Source of the DNA: JAAXGI01 sp963579625 | GTDB lineage: Bacteria; Gemmatimonadota; Gemmatimonadetes; Longimicrobiales; Gaopeijiaceae | Direction of reading: 5' to 3' | NCBI GenBank assembly: GCA_963579625.1 | Contig: CAUZHN010000003.1 | Coordinates: forward strand, 1 to 64,000 | DNA: 64,000 bases | Part shown: piece by piece, positions 42,839 to 52,369 of the stretch | Layout: every line of letters begins with the position of its first letter | Numbering within the stretch: position 1 is the first letter of the stretch | The notes under the pieces: model-generated | Seen by the model: only the letters and a program-made list of their open reading frames with translations | Told to the model about the DNA's origin: nothing | The model's database searches: none | Position numbers and translations under genes: made by a program

Positions 42839-43844
42839 CTCTTCTCGTCGCTCGTCTCGTTCCAAGCCCGCTCAGGAAGGGCGCCGATTGCGGGAAGGTC
42901 AACTTCTGGCTGCTCGGCTTCCCTGGTTCCGTGGTGAGTTCGGGCTTGTCATGATGGTCCTGGCAGCCGCAGGAGTCTTAGTGTACCAAAACCGCGTCAG
43001 CGTCGCTCACGCTGAGGCTGGGTTTGCTCTCCCTCCACCCTCCGGTTCCGGAGAGCTTAGGGAGTTCCGAGCGGACGCCTGGTATCTTCCTGACGATGCC
43101 CTCCTCGGTTTCGTTGAGATTCCCGCCGGATCCTTCCTGATGGGGAGTGACCCCGTGGTCGATCCGGGAGCGTATGAGAATGAGCGCTGGAGCCTAAGTG
43201 AGCATCGGGGGAGAGTTGAGCTCTCTCCCTATCACATCGGGCGACTTCCGGTTACGGTCGCACAATTCAGGGCTTTCGTTGAAGACACTGGACACCCGGC
43301 CTCTCTAGAGGCGGTAAGCGGTCCGCTCCATCATCCGGTGGTCGGTGTCTCCTGGCCGGATGCGCTTGCGTATGCCCGTTGGCTCGAGGCCGAGCTCCGA
43401 GGTTCTCTGAATACCCCCCCTGAGCTACGTCGGCTCCTCCAAGAGGGAGCACGGGTGACCCCCCCTAGCGAGGCAGAGTGGGAGAAGGCGGCGCGAGGGG
43501 ACGACAGTCGAATCTTCCCTTGGGGGGACGAGCCCCGCCGGGATCGGGCGAACTTCCGGGGTTCGGGTACCTCTGAGGTGGGAATCTTCGAGTGTCCGGA
43601 GTGTCCCTACCCGGTCAGGGACATGAGCGGTAACGTCTGGGAATGGACACGGAGCCCCTTCCAGCCTTACCCGTGGGACCCGGACGATACCCCGCATGAT
43701 CTTGAGGCGGATGCTTTATGGGTCATGAGGGGAGGGTCCTTTAGTGATGAGCCCCGGAACATCCGAGCCGCCGTACGGGGGGGGGCGGACCCCGGTGCCC
43801 GGCGCCCCTTCCTCGGGTTCAGGGTGGTGATAAGCTCCCTCTAG
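42828..43844 (+). CDS. Membrane-anchored SUMF1 (formylglycine-generating enzyme-like) domain protein
   Basis: A 338-residue protein from the GTG at 42828 (GTG 42813 is an alternative). A single membrane helix (about residues 38-58) precedes a SUMF1/FGE-sulfatase domain: FVEIPAGSFLMGSDP, LPVTVAQFRAFVEDTGH, PVVGVSWPDALAYARWLE, PSEAEWEKAARG, DMSGNVWEWT, MRGGSFSDEPRNIRAAVR and a final LGFRVV. The copper-binding Cys pair of true formylglycine-generating enzymes is not seen at the C terminus; a CPEC group occurs just before DMSGNVW instead. It is thus likely a non-canonical member. It is coupled to the RnfD-like gene. Confidence 0.83.
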   Translation: MRSDSSRRSSRSKPAQEGRRLREGQLLAARLPWFRGEFGLVMMVLAAAGVLVYQNRVSVAHAEAGFALPPPSGSGELREFRADAWYLPDDALLGFVEIPAGSFLMGSDPVVDPGAYENERWSLSEHRGRVELSPYHIGRLPVTVAQFRAFVEDTGHPASLEAVSGPLHHPVVGVSWPDALAYARWLEAELRGSLNTPPELRRLLQEGARVTPPSEAEWEKAARGDDSRIFPWGDEPRRDRANFRGSGTSEVGIFECPECPYPVRDMSGNVWEWTRSPFQPYPWDPDDTPHDLEADALWVMRGGSFSDEPRNIRAAVRGGADPGARRPFLGFRVVISSL

Positions 43845-43923
43845 AGAGCATCCTGTTACGTCATTTGCTTCCCTGACACTGTTCCCGGATGGCTCCCGCG
43901 CCTTACACGATGGAGATTTTGCC

Positions 43924-44991
43924 ATGTCATCCGCACTTCGAGTAGCATCTGCTGTAACGGCGATCGCGGCTATCACAGCGGTCTTGGATCCAGCCGCCGC
44001 CCAGTCCAATCCATATCGGCAAGTCGAGGCACCGATGCCCCCAGCGCAGATGAACGGAGGAGAGTGGGGCGAAATGATTCAGGTGCGGCTTGATTCCGAG
44101 GGCAACATCTTTGTGCTGCATCGGTGTTTCAAGGTGGTGCTCGGAGATCCGGGAGTGGCTCCCGGCCATTCCGACGGACTGAGCGCTGATTGTTTCGGGG
44201 CATGGGCTGTCCACGCACCGATCTTGAAATTCGCTCCGTCCGGTGAGTTCCTGGCAAGCTTCGGCGTGGGAATGTTTGGTCGACCTCATGGCTTCGCGGT
44301 GGACCACGAGGGGAACATGTGGGTCACCGACGTTTCTCTTGTTCCTAACCAAATGGGCGCTGTCGTCGTGAAGCTCAGTTCGGACGGTGAAGTTCTGATG
44401 ACGCTTGGCACCCCCGGTGTCGTGGGGGAGGGTCCCGACACGTTCAATCGGCCGAGTGGGGTTGCTGTTGCCCCGAATGGAGAGATCTTCGTCACTGACG
44501 GGGAAGGCCCCAATAACCGGGTGGTCAGGTTCTCCAGAGAAGGTCGGTTTATCACGGCCTGGGGAATGACGGGATCAGAGTTTGGTAACTTCAGCACCCC
44601 CCACGATATCGCTATCGATTCCCGCGGCCGCGTGTTCGTTGGCGATAGGGGAAACAGTAGAGTTCAGGTCTTCGACCAGGACGGCCATTTTCTTGACCAG
44701 TGGAGAAATTTTGGCCGTCCTAGTGGGATCTACATCAATACAGAGACGGATATGCTTTATGTGACCGACTCGACTTCGAACTCTACGAACAACCCAGGGA
44801 TCAGGAGGGGGATCTATGTGGGGAGTGCGTTGACCGGCGAAGTTGCTTACTTCATTCCAGATCCTGACCTCGATCTCGCAGACCAGACCCGAATTTCCGG
44901 CGCGTCCGGTGTGGCGGCGGACGTGACGGATACCGCGGTATATGCGGCGGATGTGGCTCCGCGCCAATTGCGCAAATACGTGAGGCCATAG
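43924..44991 (+). CDS. Secreted NHL-repeat protein
   Basis: A 355-residue protein with a signal peptide (about residues 1-26, ending AAAQ). It contains several NHL-type beta-propeller repeats, for example FGRPHGFAVDHEGNMWVTD, FNRPSGVAVAPNGEIFVTDG and FSTPHDIAIDSRGRVFVGDRGNSRVQVF. Related proteins include peptidyl-alpha-hydroxyglycine alpha-amidating lyase-like proteins, but the zinc and catalytic residues of that enzyme were not confirmed. The ATG at 43924 has only a weak upstream purine tract (GATGGAG). Confidence 0.82.
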   Translation: MSSALRVASAVTAIAAITAVLDPAAAQSNPYRQVEAPMPPAQMNGGEWGEMIQVRLDSEGNIFVLHRCFKVVLGDPGVAPGHSDGLSADCFGAWAVHAPILKFAPSGEFLASFGVGMFGRPHGFAVDHEGNMWVTDVSLVPNQMGAVVVKLSSDGEVLMTLGTPGVVGEGPDTFNRPSGVAVAPNGEIFVTDGEGPNNRVVRFSREGRFITAWGMTGSEFGNFSTPHDIAIDSRGRVFVGDRGNSRVQVFDQDGHFLDQWRNFGRPSGIYINTETDMLYVTDSTSNSTNNPGIRRGIYVGSALTGEVAYFIPDPDLDLADQTRISGASGVAADVTDTAVYAADVAPRQLRKYVRP

Positions 44992-45253
44992 TGTCCCCCT
45001 GCACGGCTTTGTGGATAAGGACAGATTTCTTTTCTCCGTGATGCCCTGTGAGGAAGGGGAGATGCTCAGAGACCGAATCGAATGGTCTGGCCTCTGGGCA
45101 AGCGGGTTCCTCTTGGCGATCTTCTTCGACTGCGGCAGTTTGAGGTTTCCCCGGAAGTTCGATCCCTTTGGGCTGGATCCGATCTCCGGGGGGGGGGGAA
45201 GTGAAGGGTAAGAAGGACGCAGTCTCAAAACGCAGGCTAGAAGGAGATGGAAG

Positions 45254-46345
45254 ATGACGCGGGATGATAGAATTCCGGTGGCAGTCTTGGGCGCAACCGG
45301 AAGTGTGGGGCAGCGATTCATTCAGCTGTTGGCCCACCATCCATGGTTCCGGGTGACCGCAGTCACCGCCTCGGAGAGATCGGAAGGGCGGTCGTACGGG
45401 GAAGTCGTTCGGTGGGCACAGGCCGAAGCGATTCCCGCTGACGTAGTGGAACTTCCCGTACTCCCGACCGAAATAGGCCCGGAAGTCCCGATTGTGTTCT
45501 CAGCATTAGACGCGAGCGTGGCTGGAACGGTGGAGACGGAGTTCGCCTCGGCAGGCGTGATGGTTGTAACGAACGCGGGAAATCACCGTATGGACTCTGA
45601 CGTGCCCTTGCTGGTCCCTGAGGTGAACGCCACTCACTTGGAGCTGCTGAAGACACAGACCTTCCCGGATGGTGGAGGGATCCTCGCAAATCCGAACTGC
45701 TCGACAATAGGGCTCGTGCTTCCGCTCCACGCTCTCCATCAGGTCTTCAGCGTCCGAAAGGTAAACGTGGTCACGCTGCAGGCGATTTCCGGCGCTGGGA
45801 TCCCCGGGGTGTCCTCGGTGGCGATTCTGGACAACGTCGTTCCCTTCATCGGGGGAGAAGAGGAGAAACTCGAAAGCGAGACGCGAAAGATTCTCGGTCA
45901 GCTGAATGAGTCGGACATCCAAGAGGCTGACATAACGGTGAGCGCTCAGTGTACTCGCGTACCGGTTCTGGACGGTCATCTGGAGATGGTGTCTGTCGCT
46001 CTCGAAGGATCTCCCTCACCTGCGGACGTCCAGGAGGTTCTCTCTGCCTTCCGCGGAGAGCCCCAGGATCTCGAGTTGCCCTCGGCACCGAGGCAGCCCA
46101 TCCATGTATTGGAAGAAGACAGTCATCCACAGCCGCGGCTTCACCGGGACCTGGAAGGAGGAATGGCGGTGTCGGTGGGGAGGATCCGCGAATGTCCGCT
46201 ACTCGGCACCAAGATGGTCGTGCTCTCTCATAACACGATCCGTGGCGCGGCCGGTGGGGCTATCCTCTGTGCCGAGTTGGCGGTCGCGCAGGACCGCGTT
46301 TCCGGAGTTCAGATTACCAGCTGGAGAAGGGACACCGATGACTGA
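45254..46345 (+). CDS. asd: Aspartate-semialdehyde dehydrogenase (archaeal/fungal-type)
   Basis: Makes aspartate semialdehyde for lysine/DAP, threonine and methionine synthesis. The 363-residue protein starts with the NADP site AVLGATGSVGQRFIQLL and has the catalytic Cys149 in NPNCSTIG. Length and spacing (ISGAGIPGVSSV) follow the archaeal/fungal-like class and not the classical proteobacterial enzyme. The ATG at 45254 follows AGAAGGAGATGGAAG. It supplies substrate for lysA (9163). Its end overlaps the proC start by eight bases. Confidence 0.95.
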   Translation: MTRDDRIPVAVLGATGSVGQRFIQLLAHHPWFRVTAVTASERSEGRSYGEVVRWAQAEAIPADVVELPVLPTEIGPEVPIVFSALDASVAGTVETEFASAGVMVVTNAGNHRMDSDVPLLVPEVNATHLELLKTQTFPDGGGILANPNCSTIGLVLPLHALHQVFSVRKVNVVTLQAISGAGIPGVSSVAILDNVVPFIGGEEEKLESETRKILGQLNESDIQEADITVSAQCTRVPVLDGHLEMVSVALEGSPSPADVQEVLSAFRGEPQDLELPSAPRQPIHVLEEDSHPQPRLHRDLEGGMAVSVGRIRECPLLGTKMVVLSHNTIRGAAGGAILCAELAVAQDRVSGVQITSWRRDTDD

Positions 46346-47189
46346 CACAGTACGGATTTCGAGCCAGATGATAGCAGTGCTGGGCGCCGGGAACCTGGGG
46401 TCGGCGATTGCTCGTGGGATTGTTCGCTCGGGACTTCGCCGGGCCGAGGAGGTGCACCTTACCCACCTCCAGCCAGAGGAGTTGGCCGATCTTGCGGCCC
46501 TAGGGTATCCGACCGGCAGTGACAACGTAGCGGCTGTGAGTAAGGCACATGTGATCGTCGTAGCGGTGCAGCCCCAAGACATCAAGGGTCTCTTAGCGGA
46601 GATCGTCCCGACGCTCGATCCTGAGCGCCACGTCATCGTTTCCACCGCTACGGGTGTTTCACTTGAGGCTCTTCGGAGGAGTGTGGGGGCTGAGATCCCG
46701 GTGATTCGAGCGATGCCCAACCTCGGCATCCAGACACTGAGTTCGATGACCTGTCTTGCTCTCGAACGTGATTCAGAGCAGGTGCTCCCTGAGGTCCAGG
46801 AGCTCTTCGGTGGACTTGGAGAGACGATTCGAATCAAAGAGGAAAACATGGACGCGGCGACCGCCCTTTGTGCGTCGGGTATCGCTTTCTTCCTCAGGGC
46901 AATAAGGGCGGCGGCCCAGGGTGGGATTGAGATCGGCTTCCATGCGGACGAGGCTATCCGGATGGCGGCCCAGACGGCGAAAGGAGCTGCCGAGGTCCTC
47001 TTGGTGAATCGCAGCCATCCCGAGGTGGAGATCGACCAGGTCACCACTCCTAACGGGTGTACGATTGCTGGGCTCAACGAGATGGAGAATCGGGGCTTCA
47101 CCTCGGCTCTCGTGAGGGGGATCGTGGTGTCGGCACAGCGAGCGGCTTCTCTCTCTCCCACGAATTCAGTGGAGTCCGGCGGCGGTTGA
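46338..47189 (+). CDS. proC: Pyrroline-5-carboxylate reductase
   Basis: NADPH-dependent last step of proline synthesis. The 283-residue protein opens with IAVLGAGNLGSAIARGIV, the Rossmann motif, and ends with the family signature region AAEVLLVNRSHPEVEIDQVTT followed by PNGCTIAGLNEMENRGF. The ATG at 46338 is inside the last eight bases of asd, after GGAGAAGGG. The stop overlaps the TTG of the next gene. A longer frame upstream lies entirely within asd and is not used. Confidence 0.96.
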   Translation: MTDTVRISSQMIAVLGAGNLGSAIARGIVRSGLRRAEEVHLTHLQPEELADLAALGYPTGSDNVAAVSKAHVIVVAVQPQDIKGLLAEIVPTLDPERHVIVSTATGVSLEALRRSVGAEIPVIRAMPNLGIQTLSSMTCLALERDSEQVLPEVQELFGGLGETIRIKEENMDAATALCASGIAFFLRAIRAAAQGGIEIGFHADEAIRMAAQTAKGAAEVLLVNRSHPEVEIDQVTTPNGCTIAGLNEMENRGFTSALVRGIVVSAQRAASLSPTNSVESGGG

Positions 47190-47647
47190 TTCAGCAATTT
47201 TTCACAGTAGCCGAGGCCCAGTCACTGGTTCCCCGCCTCGAGAAGGCGTTCGAAGAAATCGACTTGCTTCGGCGGGAGCTCGAGCGGCGGATGGACTGTA
47301 TCAAAATCCTTAATGCGCTGTGGGGATCGGCAGTCCGCGATCCGGGCAATCCGGACCGAGATGAATTTCTGGCTGAGCGTGCTGCAGTGCGTACCATTAT
47401 CCAACAGACCGACCGTCTGATAGAGGAGCGCATTCTCGCTCACGGGCTGCGGGTTCCCCAAGGCGGTTTCGAGCACGGTCTGGTCGACTTCCCAACCCGG
47501 CTTCAAGGTCGGACGGTGTACCTTTGCTGGAAACGGGGTGAGCGTGAGATTGCGAACTGGCACGAAGTTGACGGAGGATACGCCGGTCGACGGTCACTCA
47601 CAGACGATCTGGCTGAAGAGATGGGCGGGGAGATTTCACCCCACTAA
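47186..47647 (+). CDS. DUF2203 family protein
   Basis: A 153-residue soluble protein from the TTG at 47186 (overlapping the proC stop as TTGA). The N terminus FFTVAEAQSLVPRLEKAFEEI and the later GFEHGLVDFPTRLQGRTVYLCWKRGE with IANWHEVDGGYAGRR fit DUF2203, a small helical family of unknown function seen in Gemmatimonadota, Deinococcota and Firmicutes. No catalytic site is known. It may be co-transcribed with proC and overlaps the start of the MATE gene. Confidence 0.85.
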   Translation: MIQQFFTVAEAQSLVPRLEKAFEEIDLLRRELERRMDCIKILNALWGSAVRDPGNPDRDEFLAERAAVRTIIQQTDRLIEERILAHGLRVPQGGFEHGLVDFPTRLQGRTVYLCWKRGEREIANWHEVDGGYAGRRSLTDDLAEEMGGEISPH

Positions 47648-48977
47648 AACAGACCTTCAGCAGGTCGTTCGTCTCGCTCTTCCAGTGGCAGCCGTACAGA
47701 TGGGACTGATGGCCATGGGCCTTGTCGACACGATGATGGTCGGCCGGGTTTCTGCCCCCGACCTTGCTGCTGTTGCCCTCGGGAACCTCTTCTTCTTTGC
47801 CACCGGTATCTTTGGTGTGGGGGTTCTTCTGTCCCTGGACCCTGTCGTAGCTCAAGCAGTGGGTGCAGGAGATAAGGAGGGGGTCGCCCGCGGGGTACAG
47901 AGGGGACTCATCCTCTCGCTTTTCCTTGCCGCTCTAACCTCTCTTGCTCTCCTTCCGGCGGCGGTCGTGTTCCGAGCCGCGGGGCAGCCCACAGAGGTTA
48001 TCCCGATCGCTGTCGGGTATGCTCTAGCCTCGATCCCCGGCACGCTTCCGTTCTTCTTGTTCGTCGTCTTCCGACAATCACTCCAAGCGATAGGTCGAGT
48101 TGCTCCAATCCTTTGGACCACCCTGGCGGCGAATGTCGTGAACTTCGCACTTAACTGGGTCCTGATCTGGGGAAATCTCGGTGTGCCCCGCCTTGGTGCT
48201 GTGGGGTCCTCTTGGGCCACTTCTATCTCGCGGTGGTTTCTGGCGGCTGCAGTGCTCGTCGTCGCCTGGCCGCTGCTCCGACCGGTGTTACGACCGTGGA
48301 GGAGTGGAGTGAGCCGACTTCGCCCACTCGCCCGTATGCTCCTTCTCGGTGTTCCAATCGGACTCCAGTTACAGCTGGAGTGGGGTGCATTTGCCGTTAT
48401 TGGACTCCTGATGGGGCTTCTTGGTACAGAGGAGATGGCCGGGCATCTAATTGCACTCAACCTGGCCTCTTTTGCGTTCATGGTTCCCCTGGGAATTGGG
48501 GCTGCGGCTTCCGTTCGCATCGGCCAGGAGGTAGGTCGCGGCGATCCAGGGAGTGCCCGCAGAGCCGCCGGGGGAGCGCTGGCTATCGGGCTGGCGTTCA
48601 TGCTCTGCACAGCCTTCCTGTTCCTAGCCTTCCCGACTGCCCTCGGGCGTACGTTCAGCGACGACCTGGCTGTGGTCGGGGTTGTTACCCTCCTTCTCCC
48701 GATCGCGGGGGTGTTTCAAGTCTTCGATGGTCTGCAGGCGGTTGCTGGAGGCGTGCTTCGAGGGATTGGGGACACCCGCGCGCCAATGTGGGCCAATGTC
48801 TTGGGATTTTGGGTCCTGGGATTGCCACTGTCTCTATTGCTTGGTTTCCGCTTCGGTCTCGGCCCTAGAGGGCTCTGGTGGGGTCTGGCCGCAGGGCTAG
48901 CTGCTGTTTCAGTCCTCCTTCTCATGCGAGTTCGAGTCCACCTGGGAGGGGATCTGCGTCGCTTGACGATCGAGTAA
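47538..48977 (+). CDS. MATE family efflux transporter
   Basis: A polytopic protein of up to 479 residues with twelve predicted helices in two homologous halves, typical of MATE multidrug/cation antiporters. The first helix region QVVRLALPVAAVQMGLMAMG followed by VDTMMVGR is characteristic of NorM/DinF-type proteins, as is LRGIGDTRAPMW in the second half. The start is uncertain because the gene must begin inside DUF2203: GTG 47538 or TTG 47568 are the candidates, giving an overlap of 80-110 bases. The substrate is unknown. Confidence 0.88.
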   Translation: MSVRLRTGTKLTEDTPVDGHSQTIWLKRWAGRFHPTKTDLQQVVRLALPVAAVQMGLMAMGLVDTMMVGRVSAPDLAAVALGNLFFFATGIFGVGVLLSLDPVVAQAVGAGDKEGVARGVQRGLILSLFLAALTSLALLPAAVVFRAAGQPTEVIPIAVGYALASIPGTLPFFLFVVFRQSLQAIGRVAPILWTTLAANVVNFALNWVLIWGNLGVPRLGAVGSSWATSISRWFLAAAVLVVAWPLLRPVLRPWRSGVSRLRPLARMLLLGVPIGLQLQLEWGAFAVIGLLMGLLGTEEMAGHLIALNLASFAFMVPLGIGAAASVRIGQEVGRGDPGSARRAAGGALAIGLAFMLCTAFLFLAFPTALGRTFSDDLAVVGVVTLLLPIAGVFQVFDGLQAVAGGVLRGIGDTRAPMWANVLGFWVLGLPLSLLLGFRFGLGPRGLWWGLAAGLAAVSVLLLMRVRVHLGGDLRRLTIE

Positions 48978-48994
48978 GGGAGGCGTCCGCCGCG

Positions 48995-49993
48995 TCAGGG
49001 TTCCCCAAAATCTCCGACAAAGGTGATCTCAGGAACGAGCTCGTGGCCGGTCTCTCTTCTTACGGTATCTCTCGCGAGATCGATTAGGTGACACACCTCA
49101 CGGGCAGTCGCACCCCCGAGATTCACGATGATGTTGGCGTGTTTGTGGAAGATCCCGGCACGACCTTCCACGTGTCCCTTTAGCCCGCACTCGTCGATGA
49201 GGCGACCTGCCCCAGTCCCTTCGACCTTCTGGAATACGGAGCCCACGCAAGGATAGAGCGAGAGGTCCGGGTGTCGTTCGGCCCGCCATGAGAGATTTTC
49301 TCGCATTACCCGTCGCAATTCCTCCTCCGGAGTGGGTTCGAGCCGGAAGGTTGCGGATAGGACGACGTCATCCCGGTGGTGGAGGATGGACTGGTCATAC
49401 CCGAATTCAAAGTAGTCCACCCCCACGGTCCTGAGTTCTCCCTCTTCGGTGAAAAGCTCTGCCGAGTCTAGGATTTCTTCGATGAAGACAGTGCGCTCTC
49501 GATCCGGAGCAGGGGAGAGGAAGTGTAGGTTTTGCCATAGGGCTCCTCCCACCGTGCTTGGGATTCCTACGAAGTGATGCAGGCCGCCAAGTCCCCGAGA
49601 TACTGTTACTTGGATCAGATGATGAAAGGTTTGAACCCCTGCACCAGCCTCAACCCGAACCTCATCAACGAAGCGAACGTCCGAAATGCAGCAGTGAACA
49701 ACGAGACCTCGGAATCCTTCGTCTGCGACCAGGATGTTAGCCCCCCGCCCGAGAAGGAAGTACGGGATCCCGTAGTGGCGCGCAGTCGAGATGGCGGCAG
49801 CAAGTTGTACGGGGCTGTGGGCGCGAACGAACAGGTCGGCGGGCCCACCGATCTGAAATGTGGTGAATGGTGCAAGGGGTATGTCACGCTCAAGCGTGGC
49901 CCCCTCGAGTCGGTCGCGAAGCGCCGAAATAGGATAGCTTCCGACGGTTCTCGCGTGGCGAGGGGGAAGAGGGTCGGTAGGTTGAGCGGTCAT
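48995..49993 (-). CDS. murB: UDP-N-acetylenolpyruvoylglucosamine reductase
   Basis: FAD enzyme that reduces UDP-GlcNAc-enolpyruvate to UDP-MurNAc. The 332-residue protein shows PLAPFTTFQIGGPADLFV, the FAD site FLLGRGANILVADEGF, GLGGLHHFVGIPSTVGGAL, and CVGSVFQKVEGTGAGRLID with the catalytic Ser in the type I-like arrangement, plus HANIIVNLGGATA near the end. It is read on the minus strand, convergent with the MATE gene, 17 bases away. Other cell-wall genes are not adjacent. Confidence 0.94.
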   Translation of the reverse strand: MTAQPTDPLPPRHARTVGSYPISALRDRLEGATLERDIPLAPFTTFQIGGPADLFVRAHSPVQLAAAISTARHYGIPYFLLGRGANILVADEGFRGLVVHCCISDVRFVDEVRVEAGAGVQTFHHLIQVTVSRGLGGLHHFVGIPSTVGGALWQNLHFLSPAPDRERTVFIEEILDSAELFTEEGELRTVGVDYFEFGYDQSILHHRDDVVLSATFRLEPTPEEELRRVMRENLSWRAERHPDLSLYPCVGSVFQKVEGTGAGRLIDECGLKGHVEGRAGIFHKHANIIVNLGGATAREVCHLIDLARDTVRRETGHELVPEITFVGDFGEP

Positions 49994-50110
49994 CGGGGAC
50001 TCCCGGGCTGTTTATACGAAACCCAAGGTACCCCGTAGAATCCTCGGGGTACAATCGGGGAGCGAGTCGCTTCCCCACTTGGTGCTCCTGCATAAGGAAG
50101 AGTAGAGCTC

Positions 50111-50548
50111 GTGAGTCAGTATCACCGATCCCAGTCATACGTTCTCATTTTTGACGGCAAGTGTGACATGTGCCGCAGGTCGGTCGACTGGATTAGCCGG
50201 AGGGATGGCCAGGGGGTGATCGAGGCGCTGCCCTACCAAGATCCTTCGGTGGCGGAGCGATTCCCTGAAATCCCGCACCGAGCGTTCGAGCGAGCTATTC
50301 AGTTCGTGCGGCCGGAGGGTGCTTTGCTGGAAGGGGCTCGGGCGGTTGAGGAGGTCCTCCGCGTGATTCCGCACACGCGCTGGATGGCCCCCTTCTTCTG
50401 CGTTCCGGGTGTGCGGTGGCTGGCCCAGAGGATCTATCGGATCGTGGCGCGAAATCGGCGACGCTTCGGATGTGGCGATCACTGTAGCTCACCAACCCGC
50501 AGGTCGACAGCGGGCGACGGGCCAGCGGGGAGTAGCGTCATCCCCTGA
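50111..50548 (+). CDS. DCC-family (DUF393) thiol-disulfide-like protein
   Basis: A 145-residue protein with a short thioredoxin-like domain starting LIFDGKCDMCRRSVDWI; the DGxCxxC motif defines the DCC (DUF393) family. The typical second half RWLAQRIYRIVARNRRRFG is present, ending in a short Cys-His-Cys-containing tail. The GTG at 50111 follows AAGGAAGAG. Redox or metal-related roles have been proposed for the family but none is established. Confidence 0.88.
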   Translation: MSQYHRSQSYVLIFDGKCDMCRRSVDWISRRDGQGVIEALPYQDPSVAERFPEIPHRAFERAIQFVRPEGALLEGARAVEEVLRVIPHTRWMAPFFCVPGVRWLAQRIYRIVARNRRRFGCGDHCSSPTRRSTAGDGPAGSSVIP

Positions 50549-50677
50549 GTTTATATCGCTGCGAGATTGACACTCCAGAACGTGCCAGCGAAATTGCACG
50601 GCTAGGCCTGTACGGGTTGAGAATCAGGCCGGTGGCTCATTCGAACCCCTTTCGTTAGCACCCTAAATACGGACGCC

Positions 50678-52357
50678 ATGTTCAAGTCTCTTCGATCGCG
50701 GATCATCGTGATTATCCTCATGGTCATGGGGTGTGGGGTCTACCTCTATCAGAACCAGACTGCGTCGGGAACTCCGGTCAAGCTGGGGCTTGATCTACAA
50801 GGAGGGATGTACCTCGCGCTCGAAGTGGACGATCCCGAGGGGACGATGCCAATTGACGCTCGTGCCGATGCGATCCAGCGGGCCGAACGGGTCATTCGGA
50901 ATCGGGTGGATGAACTGGGAGTGGAGGAGCCGCTGATCCAAATCGTCGGTCAAGATCGACTGATCGTCGAGCTGGCGGGTGTCGATGATAATGAACGCGC
51001 GAAGGAAATCGTGGGTCAAACTGCCCTTCTGGAGTGGAAACTCGTTCGATCCACCTCCGAAATGAACGCGGCCCTCCCGCGGATTGACCAGGTGCTGGTC
51101 ACGACGCTGGGCGAGGATTCGATTCTTGCTCTCGGCAGGCAGTTTGAGACTGAGCTCCCTGCGGAATCAGTAGAAGCCTTGCTGTTCGGCGGGGCAGATC
51201 AAGAGATCCAGGAGGACTCTACGGGGACGGACGCAAGCGGTCAGGAGTCAGAGCCTGATTCGGCGGGTCAGGAGGAACAACCCGACCCGGCCGATGAGGA
51301 ACTGCAGTATCGCCCCTTCACCGCCCTCCTCCTTGAGAGTGGCGTTTCGGGTGAGTATATGGTGGCTACGGAAGATGTCGAGCTTATGCAGATGTTTCTC
51401 GAAATGCCCGAGGTCCGGGCAGTCACTCCGAGGGATCTCTCGCTTCAGTGGGGATGGGTGCCCGTGGCTTCCGGTGCGCGGACGTTCCAACAGCTGTACG
51501 TGCTAGAGGACGAGGCGTTCTTGACCGGGGATATGCTGGAAGATGCGAGTGCGATGAGGGACCAGCAGTTCAACCAGGCAGTGGTACAGTTCGAACTTTC
51601 GCGTGTTGGGGGGCGTCGCTTTTCGGACCTGACGGGGCGAAGTATTGGGGAGCGGATCGCGATCGTACTCGATCGCGAGGTTGTTAGCGCCCCAGTCGTC
51701 CAAGCTCGTATCGGTGCACGGGGTCAGATCGAACTCGGTGGGTCCTCGATGGAAGAGGCCAATGATTTAGCGCTGGTGCTCCGCGCCGGGGCCTTGCCAG
51801 CTCCGCTCCGCATCATCGAAGAACGAACCGTGGGGGCGTCGCTGGGTCAGGATTCCATCGAGCAAGGGATGATGGCGGGGATCATTGGCCTGCTGCTAGT
51901 AGTGGCCATCATGATCGTGTATTATCGCGTGTCCGGCCTCCTAGCCGTCATGGCCCTATCCGTCTACGTCGTACTCGTGCTAGGCGGTTTGGCTGCACTG
52001 AACGCCACACTAACCCTCCCTGGTATCGCAGGGCTCATCCTCTCGATCGGGATGGCTGTAGATGCCAATGTGCTCATCTTCGAAAGGATCCGTGAGGAAC
52101 TGGCGGAGGGTAGAGCGGTCAGGACGGCGGTGGACGAGGGGTTTGCCAATGCACTATCAGCGATTGTCGATGCGAACATCACTACACTCATCACCGCGCT
52201 CATTCTGTTCCAGTTCGGAACCGGCCCGGTCCGAGGGTTTGCCGTGACGCTCTCCATCGGGATTGTTGCTTCCTTCTTCACGGCACTGTACGTAACCCGC
52301 ACGCTTTTCCTGGTCTATATCCGGGGGAAGACGGTCGCCGACACGGTTAGCATCTGA
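50678..52357 (+). CDS. secD: Protein translocase subunit SecD
   Basis: RND-like accessory subunit that uses the proton gradient to help pull proteins through SecYEG. The 559-residue protein has one N-terminal helix, the P1 head region (GLDLQGGMYLALEV near residue 36), a Gln/Glu/Asp-rich insert around residues 178-210, and five C-terminal helices with GIAGLILSIGMAVDANVLIFERIREEL. The ATG at 50678 is the only good start. It is followed after 12 bases by secF. Confidence 0.97.
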   Translation: MFKSLRSRIIVIILMVMGCGVYLYQNQTASGTPVKLGLDLQGGMYLALEVDDPEGTMPIDARADAIQRAERVIRNRVDELGVEEPLIQIVGQDRLIVELAGVDDNERAKEIVGQTALLEWKLVRSTSEMNAALPRIDQVLVTTLGEDSILALGRQFETELPAESVEALLFGGADQEIQEDSTGTDASGQESEPDSAGQEEQPDPADEELQYRPFTALLLESGVSGEYMVATEDVELMQMFLEMPEVRAVTPRDLSLQWGWVPVASGARTFQQLYVLEDEAFLTGDMLEDASAMRDQQFNQAVVQFELSRVGGRRFSDLTGRSIGERIAIVLDREVVSAPVVQARIGARGQIELGGSSMEEANDLALVLRAGALPAPLRIIEERTVGASLGQDSIEQGMMAGIIGLLLVVAIMIVYYRVSGLLAVMALSVYVVLVLGGLAALNATLTLPGIAGLILSIGMAVDANVLIFERIREELAEGRAVRTAVDEGFANALSAIVDANITTLITALILFQFGTGPVRGFAVTLSIGIVASFFTALYVTRTLFLVYIRGKTVADTVSI

Positions 52358-52369
52358 GGTCAGAGAACT

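Noticed and set aside
45011..45211. Possible 66-codon gene upstream of asd
   Set aside because: No domain, no ribosome site and a glycine-rich end formed by the G11 run; more likely non-coding.
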